The translations under genes were made by a program, and so were the position numbers. The notes below the pieces were generated by a model. That model did not search any database. It had not been told where the DNA came from and saw nothing but the letters and a program-made list of their open reading frames with translations. 45,195 nucleotides of DNA from the NCBI GenBank assembly GCA_014904985.1, contig MU129242.1, positions 1 through 45,195 of the forward strand, read 5' to 3'. The stretch is from Hydnum rufescens UP504. Its lineage: Eukaryota; Basidiomycota; Agaricomycetes; Cantharellales; Hydnaceae. Shown one piece after another: positions 1 to 10,565 of the stretch (within the stretch, counting starts at the first letter, position 1; each line of letters opens with the position of its first letter).

Positions 1-1717
1 CCTTTCCTTGTGTAGTACCACCATTTCCACCCTTCAAACCAAAGCAAAATCTCCTGCAAGTTTATACTTCGAATTTGGTGATAGAAGTCGCTTATTGTCG
101 GGTATGGATCTTTTAATATCTGCATTTTCAATAGGTTTTTCTTTGTATAAGTCTTGGATTGTCAAGTGAACACCCACTTTGGATTACATTGTTTAGGTGG
201 AGGTCAAGAGAATCTGTGGAGAAGGTTCAACGAGGCACAGATATGTTCTCTGGAATGCGGAGGAGAAGGACAAATTCGATTTCAAGGTCGTGACGTAACG
301 AGGGTTGATTGTTGAATGGTTCTCCAAACTCATACGTTGTCCAATCGACTCTTTTTGTCTTTATAATGCCATCAAATGCGACTTGGGGATTTGGGAAATA
401 ACGAATGATCATATGGGATTCAAGGTGGGTGAATGGTTCAGGATAGAGATAGTCGAATTGCCAGTAAATGATTGTGTGAAGTTCCAATGGCATGGTGAAC
501 ATTTTTGATTCGTACCTTGGGGATAGTCATTCGATTTGCTTTTATGTCATTTTTGCATCTGTAGGTCCATGATCATGTGTCAACCTTTAATTTCACTTAG
601 GGATCTCATAAGTTTGGGTTCCTTCATTGATCAGCAGGGTCGTTTCCATTAGCATCTTGCTGTCATTTTTATATGTCAATGTCATTGAAATGCAGTGGAG
701 GAGGTGGAGGTTTCATTTTTTGAAAATTATCATAGGACAGCAGGGATTGTGTGAGTGAAATATGGGTTTGGACATGCATCATCCATCTCGCCAAATATCA
801 CAAGGACTAGGCCGATTCCAATGAAGAGATGACCATCTGAACTGAAGTCCTTGGTTCACGTTTGGCTCAAGTAGGCATAATAGAAGTGGTTGGTGTTGCT
901 TTCAATATTGGGATAGAATACACCAAATTCTCCTACACGCAGTGATAGGTAGTGCAAGTCATGATTGGTTACGAACATTCCCATGCTGATTTCTGTTTCC
1001 TCCATTGTCGCAAAATCCTGGCACAAAAGAGACAGTTGTTTGGCACTTGAAGTTGAATCTTCATCTGAATTTTCAACATCCCCTGGGTTTCTTGATTCTT
1101 AATAAGTGTTTTCAATGATCATTGTTTATACGTACTGGTAGAGTTCATGGCTTTTGAGGTTGTAATAGAAAGGTTTTAGGATTTGTGGATGAAGGTGTTA
1201 GGTCCGCATTTTTGATGGCTTTTATGTTTGATTTTATACATGTGATTAGATTTGTAATTTCATGCTTTCCTTTTATGGTGTTTTTCATTTATCCGAGTGT
1301 TTCCATGAAAATATTTCATTTGAATTTTTATGGAGGTGATTCGTGATGTGGATTTATACAGGAGGGAGGTGAACGAAAGTAGGAAGGTTGACTGCGTCTC
1401 TATCAACATTTCCAAACATGATGAGCCTTATCTGCACCTTCACATGAAAATCATCGCCTTCAGAGTGGTCTCGAATTATGCAGTATGATTTGATGCGAGC
1501 AAGCGTATATGTTTGGACTGCATTTGTTGTGCTGGGGCAAAAGTAACCCATTCGTCCGATATTGATTTTGAGAATTGGATCGTCGCGGTCTCTGACATGT
1601 TGTGTGAATTGTACAAAGTGCCGGTCTATCTCATCCGGGATTTGTATGTCATCAAGATTGGGTGTAAGTTTCGGTATGGATTTCTGGGAAGCCATTGGTG
1701 AGGATATTGGTAGGCAT
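1..1717 (-). pseudogene. Family 2 accessory gene 2, copy A, decayed and running off the left edge
   Basis: I do not recognise this protein. Coding is supported because separate blocks keep the same amino acids in copies A and B despite many base changes. Block 1 (1695-1354) contains PNLDD, QHVRDRDDPIL and GYFCPSTT followed by FHVKVQI. Block 2 (about 1060-850) contains LRVGEFGVFYP and HFYYAYLSQT. Block 3 (502-227) contains MPLELH, YWQFDY and YFPNPQVAF. Block 4 (about 130-1) contains DPYPTISDFYHQI and continues past base 1. The family start is probably the ATG at 1717 (MPTNILTNG), but one extra base soon after it shifts the frame. Non-coding stretches between the blocks could be introns or decay; I cannot fix the splice sites. 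It lies downstream of gene 1 on the same strand, as in copy B. Confidence 0.55.
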
Positions 1718-2030
1718 AATGGACAACGTTCTACCCCTTTTTAAGTAAGCATTGTATGAGCTTTAGAAATTTTGTTAACATACATTTTTCAGAGTCGTGG
1801 AGACAGAATAAGGGGGGGAGAATTTGTGTTAGAGGTGCTTTTTATAGGTGGCTTGAGAAGGTCTGGATTCAACAGGGTCTTTTAGATTTTCGGGGTGTTT
1901 GATTCGGGTTTGGATTCAGCATATTTCTAATTGTTTGTCAGTTAATTCTTGGTGCTTTTTCTGGGCTTGGTTCAGGTTATATGGGCCATAACTTGTTGAG
2001 TTTTGACTTTGACTTTGGTCTTTAATTAAA

Positions 2031-2052
2031 TTTTTTTTTTTTTTTTTTTTTT
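2031..2052. repeat. Oligo-T run (oligo-A on the minus strand) between genes 1 and 2
   Basis: A run of 22 T lies between the end of gene 1 (2683) and the start of gene 2 (1717). Copy B has a 25-base run at the equivalent place (17747-17771). Its position is conserved while the flanks differ, so it belongs to the element rather than arising locally. It could be an A-rich transcript end for gene 1 or a promoter tract for gene 2. The rest of 1718-2320 shows no gene. Confidence 0.8.
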
Positions 2053-2320
2053 GGACTAAGTTCAAAAGACCTTAGGCAAAATCAAACACATTTTTAAAGG
2101 GGAGGAATAGAAGATTTTAGATTTTACTAGCAGTAGTTTTCAGGCGAGCTCATACAATAAACAGAGATCTTAGAGAAAATAAAGGTTTTCCTTTGGTCAG
2201 CAGGCGACATATTTGGTACATTGGAACTTGAGTACATAAGGGGAGTGGGACATTGGGATGAAGCACAGGATGTATTTGAAGAAAAGAGAAGTAGGAATCC
2301 TTGGTGAAAGACACATGGGG

Positions 2321-2585
2321 ACGAGGCGTGAGGATACGAGATGCGAGATATGAGGCATGAGGGTACGAGACGCAAGATATGAGGTGCAAGGGTACGAGAT
2401 GCGAGATACGAGGCACGAGATATGGGATGCAAGATACGAGGCGTGAGATACGGGATGCGAGATACGAGGCGCGAGATACAGGATGCAAGATATGAGGCGC
2501 AAGGGTAATGAGGCATGAGATACGGGATGCAAGGCGCAAAGGTACAAGACGCAAGGATACGAGGAGCGAGATTGCGGGATTGCGA
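2321..2585. repeat. CpG-rich minisatellite downstream of gene 1 copy A
   Basis: About 265 bases consist of imperfect head-to-tail copies of a roughly 15-base unit close to GATGCGAGATACGAG. Many units differ by CG to TG or CG to CA changes. Minus-strand frames through it read as Ser/Arg/Leu/Pro repeats and are artefacts. Copy B lacks the array at the matching place (about 17830-18090), so it expanded in copy A only. Confidence 0.8.
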
Positions 2586-2682
2586 GTTTAGTTGATGTTG
2601 GTGCTTTTTGGGTCTGATGTAGAATTCGTGAGTTTTGCTTATTGTAAGGCCAGAAAGAGGTAAATAGGTACATGACATTGGG

Positions 2683-3445
2683 CTACCACCCGTTTGAATC
2701 GACATTGGAGTCTTCGGTAGCTGGGTTGGATGGGAGGTCCGCAAGCTCATAGGGGGCAGCCGGGTTTTTCTTGAACTTGGCCCATTCATTGTCTCAGAGG
2801 TCATATTGTATATCGCGAATGTGCCTAGTATAGTAAAGGACTGCTTGCTTGTCAGGTATGATTGTCAGAAAGGACTCATCCGTTTCATGAAGAGATGATG
2901 CAAGCTGGGATATCGCAGGAGCAATACGATGATGGAGAGCGAAGGCTGAGGATGGTGTATCTAGTTGATGGTGTTGTCATATGATATCAGCTGCCTGGAT
3001 AAAAATGCAGGATAGTCTGTCAGTCTGTGATACATGATGATATGCTGAAGGATAGAGAAGGTGGTCGTGCCAGTTAGCAACGCATTCCTCATCGCGAGCT
3101 AACTTGGTATCGCAATTGTCAAGTATTTTGGATCTCGTTTCGAGGTCAGCTTCTTGTTGATGTAGAGTGGATGAAAGAAGTGCAAGAGGCGGCATGAGAG
3201 AATCAATTTGCATATTATGATTGGCGACCATGCGACTTAATTGGTCAAGAAGGTCTGCATGCTGCTTTACGTCCTCGTTACACTTATCTTTGTACTCTCA
3301 TTGAACATCGTCTAATTGCTGCGCAGCATTGCGCTCACGATCCACAATTGCCTGTCTGTACAATGGCCATGTGCGGTACGAGTTTGCATTTTTGCCGGGC
3401 TGTGGGATACTGATTGGTCGCTTATAAAAGTTGCGAGGAGCGTGC
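2683..3445 (-). pseudogene. Family 2 accessory gene 1, copy A, C-terminal half
   Basis: This is the C-terminal part of the coiled-coil protein that is whole at 18094-19440. Matching blocks run from RPISIPQPGKNANSYR just inside 3445, through HQQEADLE and LLYPSAYHHVSQ, to DLPSNPAT and a final NGW-stop (TAG at 2683-2685). It is broken by frameshifts and a TGA near 2800. At 3445 the reading frame passes directly into a Family 1 LTR. The missing N-terminal half is at 28437-29223, on the other side of the inserted 25 kb. Function is unknown; its role is inferred from the position after integrase in a Ty3 element. Confidence 0.8.
3442..3445. other. Left target-site duplication of the 25-kb insertion (GTGC)
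   Basis: GTGC precedes the LTR start TGTTGG. The right side of the insertion carries GCGC at 28437-28440. The one difference is a CG to TG change. Removing one copy joins the two halves of gene 1 in frame, giving a Pro-Pro-Arg-Ala-Pro-Arg junction as in the intact homologue. Confidence 0.75.
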
Positions 3446-3910
3446 TGTTGGAGGGATAAATCCCTACACCATAGAATCCTCATCCTCGGCCCATTTTCCC
3501 TATGAACGAATCAATTATATGTCACTGCGCTCATTTAATTTTATCGCCATTCGTTTATTCAAGAAATCAATTGGATTCCTACCCCTTTCCAACCCATAAT
3601 ATTGCCTCATTCCTTTACCATGTCCACCAGTGAATTTATTGACTATCCATCGGACTTCAACAGTCCTCATCAAAAAGGGGCAGTTTATGCCCTACTTCAA
3701 GTCCATTTTCTTTGGACAAGGCAATTCAACTTGCCATCTTTCTTCAAGACTGGGTGACTTGCCTGCTCTTCCAAGTCATCCTACTGCCTTAAGGGCGACA
3801 GATTGTGATTATGTAACGACACGGACTGGGCCTAGTTCCAATTCTGGACTCACGGATTCATCACATGATCCAGATAGGGGCTGCACTACTCTGAAGGAGT
3901 ATTGTTCAAA

Positions 3911-4195
3911 TTTCTCCGTCAGTTTTGATCGGATCAACTCGGAACGACCGCGCCCAGAAAGATATGAATCGTACCTATCGAACGGTACCAAACACGAAAC
4001 GAAGGGATCAAAAATGCGGTCCCTGTAACAATATCTTGCCATGATTCATACTCTGAACGAGTATTTTTCAAATTTCTCCGTCAGTTTTGATCGGATCGAC
4101 TCGAAACAACCATGCCCTGAAAGCTGTTGAAAATGCGCATCGAACGGTACCAGGGGCAAAACGAGCGGACGCGAACTCCATTTTTCACAAGACAA
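3911..4195 (+). repeat. Two tandem 162-bp modules inside the LTR
   Basis: Units begin TTTCTCCGTCAGTTTTGATC at 3911 and again at 4073. Each continues with a TCGRAACRACC-like stretch, GAAAG and CGAACGGTACC. A related module with the same spacing occurs three times, on the opposite strand, in the Family 2 LTR-like blocks (15100-15440 and 21290-21620). Confidence 0.8.
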
Positions 4196-4475
4196 CTCCC
4201 TCCCCATGACTCCCCCTTTGCTCCACCATTCAAAATAGTGAATTACTTCCGGCCTTCTTATGTCCGATGGAGAAGACCCTCAGGTCAACCTATTCCACTT
4301 TTCCTTAAGGGAACTTGTCCAGGTTTAAAGGAGGAATAGCATGTAATGTGTCAATCTGCCCTTTTATCTTGAAATTGGAATATCTCCATCAGTTTTCAAG
4401 ATTTTAACTTGATTTCTTTTTCTCTATGTGTCCCTTAAGTCCGAATTTTTCACTTTCTATTGAGTCGAAGTCTGG

Positions 4476-4535
4476 ATTGTATATTAGGTGCAGCTAGCAC
4501 ACAAATTCATTAGTTCTCCCCCTCCCTCCAGTTTG
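4476..4535 (+). promoter_or_regulatory. Probable LTR core promoter
   Basis: GTATATTAGG at 4479-4488 resembles a TATA box and is followed about 30 bases on by a CT-rich tract, a common layout upstream of fungal start sites. The same pair is kept in the LTRs at 27329, 33348 and the diverged one at 42192. No transcript evidence is available. Confidence 0.45.
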
Positions 4536-4828
4536 AAGCTCCTTGAACAGCTGCTGGTCCCTGGGTGATTTCTCACTACAAAAAGCAAATTCTAACTACA
4601 CTTTGACTAAGGTCTCAAGAAGAGATTCTTAGGGTGTGGTAATTTGACTGAAAGACACATTCTCACTTAATTGCTTGGGCTTTGTTGGCTCACTGCAATT
4701 TCCCCTGTTCAAAAGACCTTCCCCCACTTGAACCTGAACATCCAGATTAGATCTGTGATCCCCTCTTTCATCCCTGGCTCAACATCGTGGACAGTAGTTG
4801 GATTGGTTTAATAACCTTCCTGCTTACA

Positions 4829-4848
4829 AATTGGTGGTCCTTACAGGG
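4829..4848 (+). other. Candidate primer-binding site
   Basis: The sequence right after the LTR, AATTGGTGGTCC and onward, contains TGG at 4832 and 4835. That is where a sequence complementary to a tRNA 3' CCA end is expected. I could not match it to a particular tRNA. Confidence 0.4.
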
Positions 4849-4913
4849 GATCTCAAGTATCTCAATTCGGACCCCTATTACCAACACTTGCAACAATTTC
4901 TCACGTCTCAATA

Positions 4914-6839
4914 ATGTCTTCACCAACATTCACTCGCATGCCTGGACCTCATTCCAGAGACACCCCCAGGTTTACTGGGAAACGGATCTTACATTTCCTT
5001 GCAGAATATGAGTTCTGTACGTCTGCGGCAGGCCTTACACCAGCCCAAATGGTCCACCAAATCACTCATTATTGTGATACCAAGTCCGAGAGATTCATCG
5101 AGACACTCGATGAATACTCGGGCGACAATTGGACAGTATTTAAAACTCAATTACTTGAGTATTATCTGTCTGAAGAGGAAAAACCATATTACAAACTCGA
5201 TCACCTCATCAAACTAGCTAGGAAAAGCCGTAATTTAATGTCTGTTCAAAAGTTTGATGAATATATACGCAAGTTCAAAGTTATCACGAAAGTGCTTGAG
5301 GATCGCCAGTCTTTATCTGAGACCAATAAACATGACTACTTCTGGAGGGGATTAAAACCTTGTACCTTCTGTGAAAACATCGCGAACATCCTTATGAATC
5401 TTGAGCTGTGGACGGACTTGACGAAACCCCTGCCTATGAACAAGGTCATTAGTACTGTTAAAACCCGTCTTAAGCGAGATCTTTACTGCGTTGTTGATGA
5501 TGATGAAAGCCCGGAGGTCTCGAGTGAGACAGGCATAACGAGTTCCTCAGATTCGGATGACAAGTCCTCGATATCCGATTCAGATGTCGAGAAGGATAGT
5601 AGTCGATCTAAGTCTAAGAAACATCGTGTTAGACTTGAGTCGAAAGTCAAGAAAGAAGAACCTACTACAAAACTCCAACAGGAAGCTAAGCCCCAGGCGC
5701 AGGAGCCTGGGGACATGTCAAAATCGAATATTGATGACCTTGTCAATAAGATCGGCCATTTGACGATCGCAATCGAGGCTGATAGGTCAACAAAGAGACC
5801 TCCTAGGCCTTCTGGATCATCAATAACGTGTTTCATGTGCACGGAGAATGGGCACTCACTGAGAGATTGTCCAGAAACCAAAGCCTTTATCGCGAAGAAG
5901 ATTTTGAAGTTTTCACATGAAGGACGTCTGTCAGGGCCATGCTGCGACGAGGGCACCAAACAAATGTAAACACAAATAATTCCGGCTAAGTCCGGTGTAA
6001 GTCCGGCTAAGTCCGCAAGAATCCGGGCAAGAATGAGATAAGGAGGTTAGGGATGTCGGAGGAGCGGTCCAGCTGCCTGGAAGGGACTAGGCGGAAATGA
6101 GCACAGCGGTCCTTAAGCTTGTGGAGTCGACTGGATAATACTCGGAGCTGTAGTCCGGAGTAACAGTGGAAATCCTGAGATTATGTAATATGAATACGGA
6201 ATACATGAAGGCTGACCTGTAGTCCAGAGTAACAGCAGAAATCCTGAGAGACCAAAGCTGGGGTCTCTGGACTTTGCTCTCGGACTACTTATACATGATG
6301 ACTATACTACGGGGGAGTGATCGCTAAACTGTGGGTGGTTACAAGGGGGACGGGAACAGGAACAGGAACAGGAACTCGGCCAGGGGGCAAACCGGAAGCA
6401 ATGGGAAATGAAAGGGAAATGAAACCAGATAGGGTTGGATCGGAGTCAAACCGGAAGCAAAGTGGACTTGGGCGAAGGAACTAAGTGGAGAACTGGACTG
6501 GAGGTGGGTGGGCAAGGACCAGAGTGATCCGGAGTGGATTGGAGTGGACCAGAGTGGACTGGAGTGAGGGACAAACCCTGACAACGTCTCGTGAAGTTCG
6601 ATGGCTCGGATTTGCCACGTGGTGATGTGGATAAAGGAGGCATCGCCCGAGTTCTACAGGAACAGATAGCAAACGCATCTAATGTTCAAGCGGATGGCTC
6701 ACCAAGGTATAACTCCTTCAACCACGAGTTCACGATGTTTGGGGAGTACGAGTACGATGTTTTCCTGGCTGAACAAGCACAAACCCGAGGCCAGAAGAGA
6801 ACTGAGCCGTATGATAAGGAAGATCTGAAAGGAAAGTGA
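4914..6839 (+). pseudogene. gag: Family 1 gag (capsid and zinc knuckle), interrupted by a solo LTR
   Basis: The frame opens at ATG 4914, 85 bases after the LTR. Residues about 20-185 form a helical Ty3-type capsid region (PRFTGKRILHFLAEYE, then DEYSGDNWTVFKTQLLEYYL). An acidic Ser/Asp and Lys-rich stretch follows (about 195-270). A CCHC zinc knuckle of spacing CX2CX4HX4C is formed by C306, C309, H314 and C319. The frame is broken after HEGRL by a 655-bp solo LTR (5929-6583). It resumes unchanged in phase at 6589 with KFDGSDLPRGDVDKGG. In-frame TGA codons at 6837 and 6846 end this part. Gag would assemble the cytoplasmic particle and bind element RNA. Confidence 0.85.
5929..6583. mobile_element. 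Solo LTR inserted in gag, with 5-bp target duplication ACGTC
   Basis: The insertion begins TGTCAGGG and ends CCCTGACA, perfect 8-bp inverted ends in TG...CA form. It is flanked by ACGTC at 5924-5928 and 6584-6588. Insert plus one duplication is 660 bp, a multiple of three, so removing it restores the gag frame. Inside are repeats of AAGTCCGGCT (5990-6025), a duplicated 33-base stretch containing TAACAG, and G-rich repeats (6350-6570). It contains TAA and TAG in every useful frame, so it is not coding. It matches no other LTR in the window. Confidence 0.85.
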
Positions 6840-6848
6840 CCTGAGTGA

Positions 6849-7646
6849 TCCGAACGGCCTAATCGCGCCTATGTGGAAGTCCCTAGTAAAGATGCAAGTC
6901 AGCAAAAGACTTTGTTGCCACAAGATAAGACACCTAGCTCGTCCAAACACGATGCCCGTGCATTGGATGAACAGAAAGGTTTACCTGAGTCTGTCAAGCA
7001 GCCCATAACCATCTTGAAGCGGGATAAAGCTCTTCCTGATGAAGATGTCGTGATGGGTGATGGGACGCCGACTAGTCCTCGAGTCCACAACCTGCCAGGT
7101 ATGGATTTGTGCAAGGAAAAGGAATCCAAGTCAAAAAGGAGGGTTAGACCTACCCTCGAAGATGTTGTCATGGTCCAGGAAAAGAATGATGTACCGAGAA
7201 AGCGAGCTTCACCTGCGTACCAGTTTGCCAGCAAGTTACAAGAAGCCATTAATGTCGAGGACTTATTCAAGTCTTTGATGGAGAAACAAGTATCCGTTAG
7301 GCTCGGCGATGTCCTTGGGTCTTCTTTTGAGCTGTGTAGGTGGCTGCAGATTGCTACTAAAACCCAGAGGGTGCCAGTCACGGCAGAGGATCCACGAGTC
7401 AAGAACATTGAGGTTTCGATTAGCTCAGCGGAGTATGGAATCAAACCGCTTGATGCCAAAAAGGGACCTAAGTGCCCATATGTCAATCATCCTCCAAAAG
7501 ACATACGTACTATTGGTTTAATCCAAGTCGACTCTGATGATGAAACATCAGATGAATACCTTTCTGATGACACTGAATATACGTCGAATACTGATGAACA
7601 AGCTGAGGAATATTATAAAAGACAGCTTGAAATTGAACATGACTGA
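6849..7646 (+). pseudogene. Family 1 Gag-Pol linker region
   Basis: The frame is the same as gag and runs from the TGA at 6846 to a TGA at 7644, about 265 codons. It is rich in Lys, Asp, Ser and Pro, with stretches such as DEDVVMGDGTPTSP and VRPTLEDVVMVQEKND, then an acidic SDDETSDEYLSDD tail. I see no catalytic motif. In comparable single-frame Ty3 elements this interval joins the nucleocapsid to protease and includes a short helical segment (here FASKLQEAINVEDLFKSLME). It is open apart from TGA stops at its edges. Confidence 0.65.
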
Positions 7647-8390
7647 GTCTTCAATATGAAAAATTCAGATTATTCGTTTAGCCTGTCTTTCTTGGCTATG
7701 GTAACAGCTAAAATCCAAGGCACAATTATGGGTCGATCCTGTACAATGTTAATCGATAATGGAAGCGAGTTGAACATGATGGGACGGGCGACTCAAGTCA
7801 AATTGGAGCTCCCGATGGATCCTTCAGGAAAAGACTGGCATCTGCACAGAGTTTCTGGCCACCAAGTTAATCTTGTTGGGCTTTGTCATGACGTTCCGGT
7901 ACACGTTGGAGGAGTTCCACTCCACCACAATTTCTTTATAATGCCCGATGACATTGGGTCCAAAGAAGTAATTCTAGGACAACCTTGGTTATTCTCATAC
8001 TCAGCCAGAATTGATTACACTCACGGTTCTGGGATGAATCTCCAAATATGGCAAGACGGAGATCGAGACACCAGACGTTCCGTTAAAGTAACATTGCCAA
8101 TAATGTTGGCACCTAGGAATGTCCTTCCTATCAAATTAGTCAGATGTTGAGTGAAATCCACTTCAAACAGCTGTTCTGCTGAAGTGGAAACCTTTGAAGA
8201 AATTCCGGAATTTCCGACAAATATATCTTCAATTCTGTCGGACATGGGAGGCAAGCTTATAAAGCTGAGGCCTGTTAACCATGACCTGGACATTCTCAAT
8301 CAAGCTTTACATGCACCTGTCATTCTTGATGCCCTCCGAACAGCGTATCATGTTCAAAACTTGATCCAGGACAACCAATTGGAGGCTTGA
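7647..8390 (+). pseudogene. Family 1 aspartic protease and connector
   Basis: The retropepsin-like core is seen as VTAKIQGTIMGRSCTMLIDN followed by GSELNMM, then QPWLFSYSARIDY. The usual catalytic triad Asp-Ser/Thr-Gly here reads Asp-Asn-Gly, which would be expected to weaken or abolish activity; an AGT/AGC to AAT change would explain it. The second half (8151-8390) has ILSDMGGKLIKLRPVNHD and leads to RT. In-frame TGA at 8148 and 8388 interrupt it. The protease would cleave the polyprotein inside the particle. Confidence 0.75.
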
Positions 8391-9719
8391 TTAATGAAAG
8401 CCCTTATAAATAACGGTCTTTCATTCGCCCGTACAATAGGTCCAGCTGAGGAGATCGCAAGATATATCATGGGCAACCGGAAATACAAACCTGTTGGGAA
8501 GAAAGTCCATCCGGTAGCGTCGTATAATCCGGATTTTCGCACCTTGGTCTTCAATCCATTAAAACTCGGGGAATTTCCATCCCTGCCAACGAATCCTATC
8601 AAGCTAGAGGATATTCAATATACGGAATGAATAACAAAGGAATGTCTGACCTATATTTTGGACAAGATTCCTATGGGTTTCCTAACCAAACCAGAAACTG
8701 AGCTTATTGCTCACTTGATCATAACACATGGCGATGCCTTTGCGTTTGAAGAACACAAAAGAGGAACCTTTAATACAGAATATTTTCCTCCGTACGAAAT
8801 GCCAACCGTACCTCATGAACCTTGGATGAGGAAAAACATAAGAATTCCTCTCGGTCAAATGGACGAGGTTTCAAAATTGCTCCAGGAACAGTTTGATAGT
8901 GGAAAGTACAAGCGATCCGCTTCATCCTATCGTTCAGCTATCTTTGCAGTCGAAAAGAAGTCCGGTTTCTTGCGACTGGTGCATGATTTACAGCCCCTGA
9001 ATGCTGTGACTATCCGTGATGCCAGTCTTCCACCTCGTATCGACGAAATGATAGAACAATTCACAGGGCGAACCTGCTACTGTATTTGTGATCTTAAGAG
9101 CGGATATGACAGCTATTTATTGGCTGAGAAATCCTGCGATTTAACGACCTTTCATGGATACGCTCTGGGGCCACTTAGACTCACAAGATTGCCTCAAGGC
9201 TATACCAACTCTATGCAAGTCTTCTGTCGCGTGACCTTGCATATGATCGGATCTATGGCACCAGATCGTGCCAATGTCTTTGTAGACGACTGTGCGGGAA
9301 TGGGACCCTGGTCTGACTATGACAATGTTCCAATTCCCGAGAATAAGCAAATTTGTCACTTTATTTTTGAGTTTGCTACAATGTTACAGGAACTTCTAAT
9401 ACGAGTCAAGATTTCTGGTGCTACTATTGTGGGCCAAAAGGCCATCATTGCTACACCCCAACTTGTGCTTCTTGGAGCCATCGTCTCTAAAGATGGAGCC
9501 CATGTATCACATGAGATTAATGCCAAACTTCGAAAATGGCCCACCTGTGCCAATTCAACGGAAGTTCGAGGATTCCTCGGAACTGTTGGAGTCGTAAGAC
9601 GTTGGATTAAAGACTTTGCGATAATAGCTAAGCCTCTTACCTCGTTAACTCAGAAAATGGCACCTAGCAAGTTTGCTTGGAGCCAGGAAGCACAGTGCTC
9701 CTTAGACAAGTTGAAATGA
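8391..9719 (+). pseudogene. Family 1 reverse transcriptase
   Basis: The Ty3-type RT order is clear: SSYRSAIFAVEKK, LRLVHDLQPLN, a CDLKSGYD block holding the first catalytic Asp, LGPLRLTRLPQGYTNSMQVF, and FVDD for the usual Y/F-x-D-D box. The thumb follows with LGAIVSKDG and RGFLGTVGVVRRWI. The catalytic aspartates are present. The frame carries TGA at 8628 and ends in TGA at 9717. The second copy has CGA at the equivalent of 9717, so that stop is a C to T change. RT would copy element RNA to DNA in cytoplasmic particles. Confidence 0.9.
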
Positions 9720-10565
9720 CTAGCCATGACAGCTGTACCAATTAAGGCAATCGACTACGATCTTGCCCAAGCCATCATATCGAAATTGCAACGAAGTGAC
9801 GACTATGGCCTTGTTTCCATTGCAGTGGACTCGTCTACTATGGGATGTGGCTGGGTAGTCAGCCAACAAGTCGATAACATTGATTATCCAATTAATTTTG
9901 GATCACTTACCTTCAACAATACCGAGAGTCGCTATTCACAGCCCAAATTGGAGTTGTACGGGGTTTTTCGTGCTTTGAATGCTGAATGATACAGACTACA
10001 CGGAATCCATTTCCGCCTCATGCTAGACGCAAGCTACATAGCAAAGATGATCAACAATCTGGGCTTACCAAATGCTGCAATGACGAGATGGATCTTGTAC
10101 ATTTTGCTTTTTGATTTTGAAGTAATGCATTCACCCGCTTCAAAACATAGAGGCCCAGACGGTTTATCGCAACATCCGCAAGCGAGTCAAGATTTGGACG
10201 AATCTGAAGCAGAGTCTGATATTAGCGAGACTATCAAGCTGGTCAAAGTACCAAAAGATGACTTATCTGAAACCTCAGACACTGTGGAAGACCTGATCTT
10301 GCAATTTACGACCTTGAATCAATTATCAGGAGAAAGAAACTCTCTTGAAGTCGATTGGGTGCAACCTGATTGCATGTCTAGCGAAATTCCTGATGATGAA
10401 TTTTCACTCGAAGCCTTTGAGGGCGAAGCATTCGTACCTGCTGAAGACGAGTCAACAAAGAAGTTAACTCATAAGCATAAGATCTATGAGTATGACACTT
10501 CCGAATACTGGGATGAAATCCTAGTGTACCTTATGAGTTTGAAGCTTCCTGAGGATCAAAAGTGA
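9720..10565 (+). pseudogene. Family 1 RNase H and acidic tether
   Basis: RNase H motifs appear in order: SIAVDSSTMGCGWVVSQQ with the first Asp, SRYSQPKLELYGVF with the Glu, MLDASYIAKMI with the second Asp, and KHRGPDGLSQ at the end. A roughly 100-residue acidic stretch (about 10180-10450, such as SEAESDISETIKLVK) then leads toward integrase. A TGA at 9987 stands where the second copy reads CAA; both derive most simply from CGA. The frame ends at TGA 10563, a stop the second copy shares. Confidence 0.85.

Larger units (their letters stand above)
3446..4828 (+). repeat. 5' LTR of the Family 1 element (1383 bp)
   Basis: It starts TGTTGGAGGGATAAATCCC and ends TGCTTACA. The start recurs at 13479 and 27329; the end recurs at 28436 and 34271. 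It holds two tandem copies of a module of about 160 bp, a TATA-like GTATATTAGG near 4479 and a CT-rich tract just after it (about 4517-4530). It is about 275 bp longer than the LTR at 27329 because of a segment around 3660-3950 that the other has lost. Confidence 0.9.

Noticed and set aside
305..508. Plus-strand frames over gene 2 copies (also 15821-16177 and 19910-20227)
   Set aside because: They are antisense shadows. Amino acid conservation across copies follows the minus-strand blocks.
2127..2804. Ser/Arg-rich 225-residue protein
   Set aside because: It is the frameshifted end of gene 1 followed by the 15-bp minisatellite read in an arbitrary frame.
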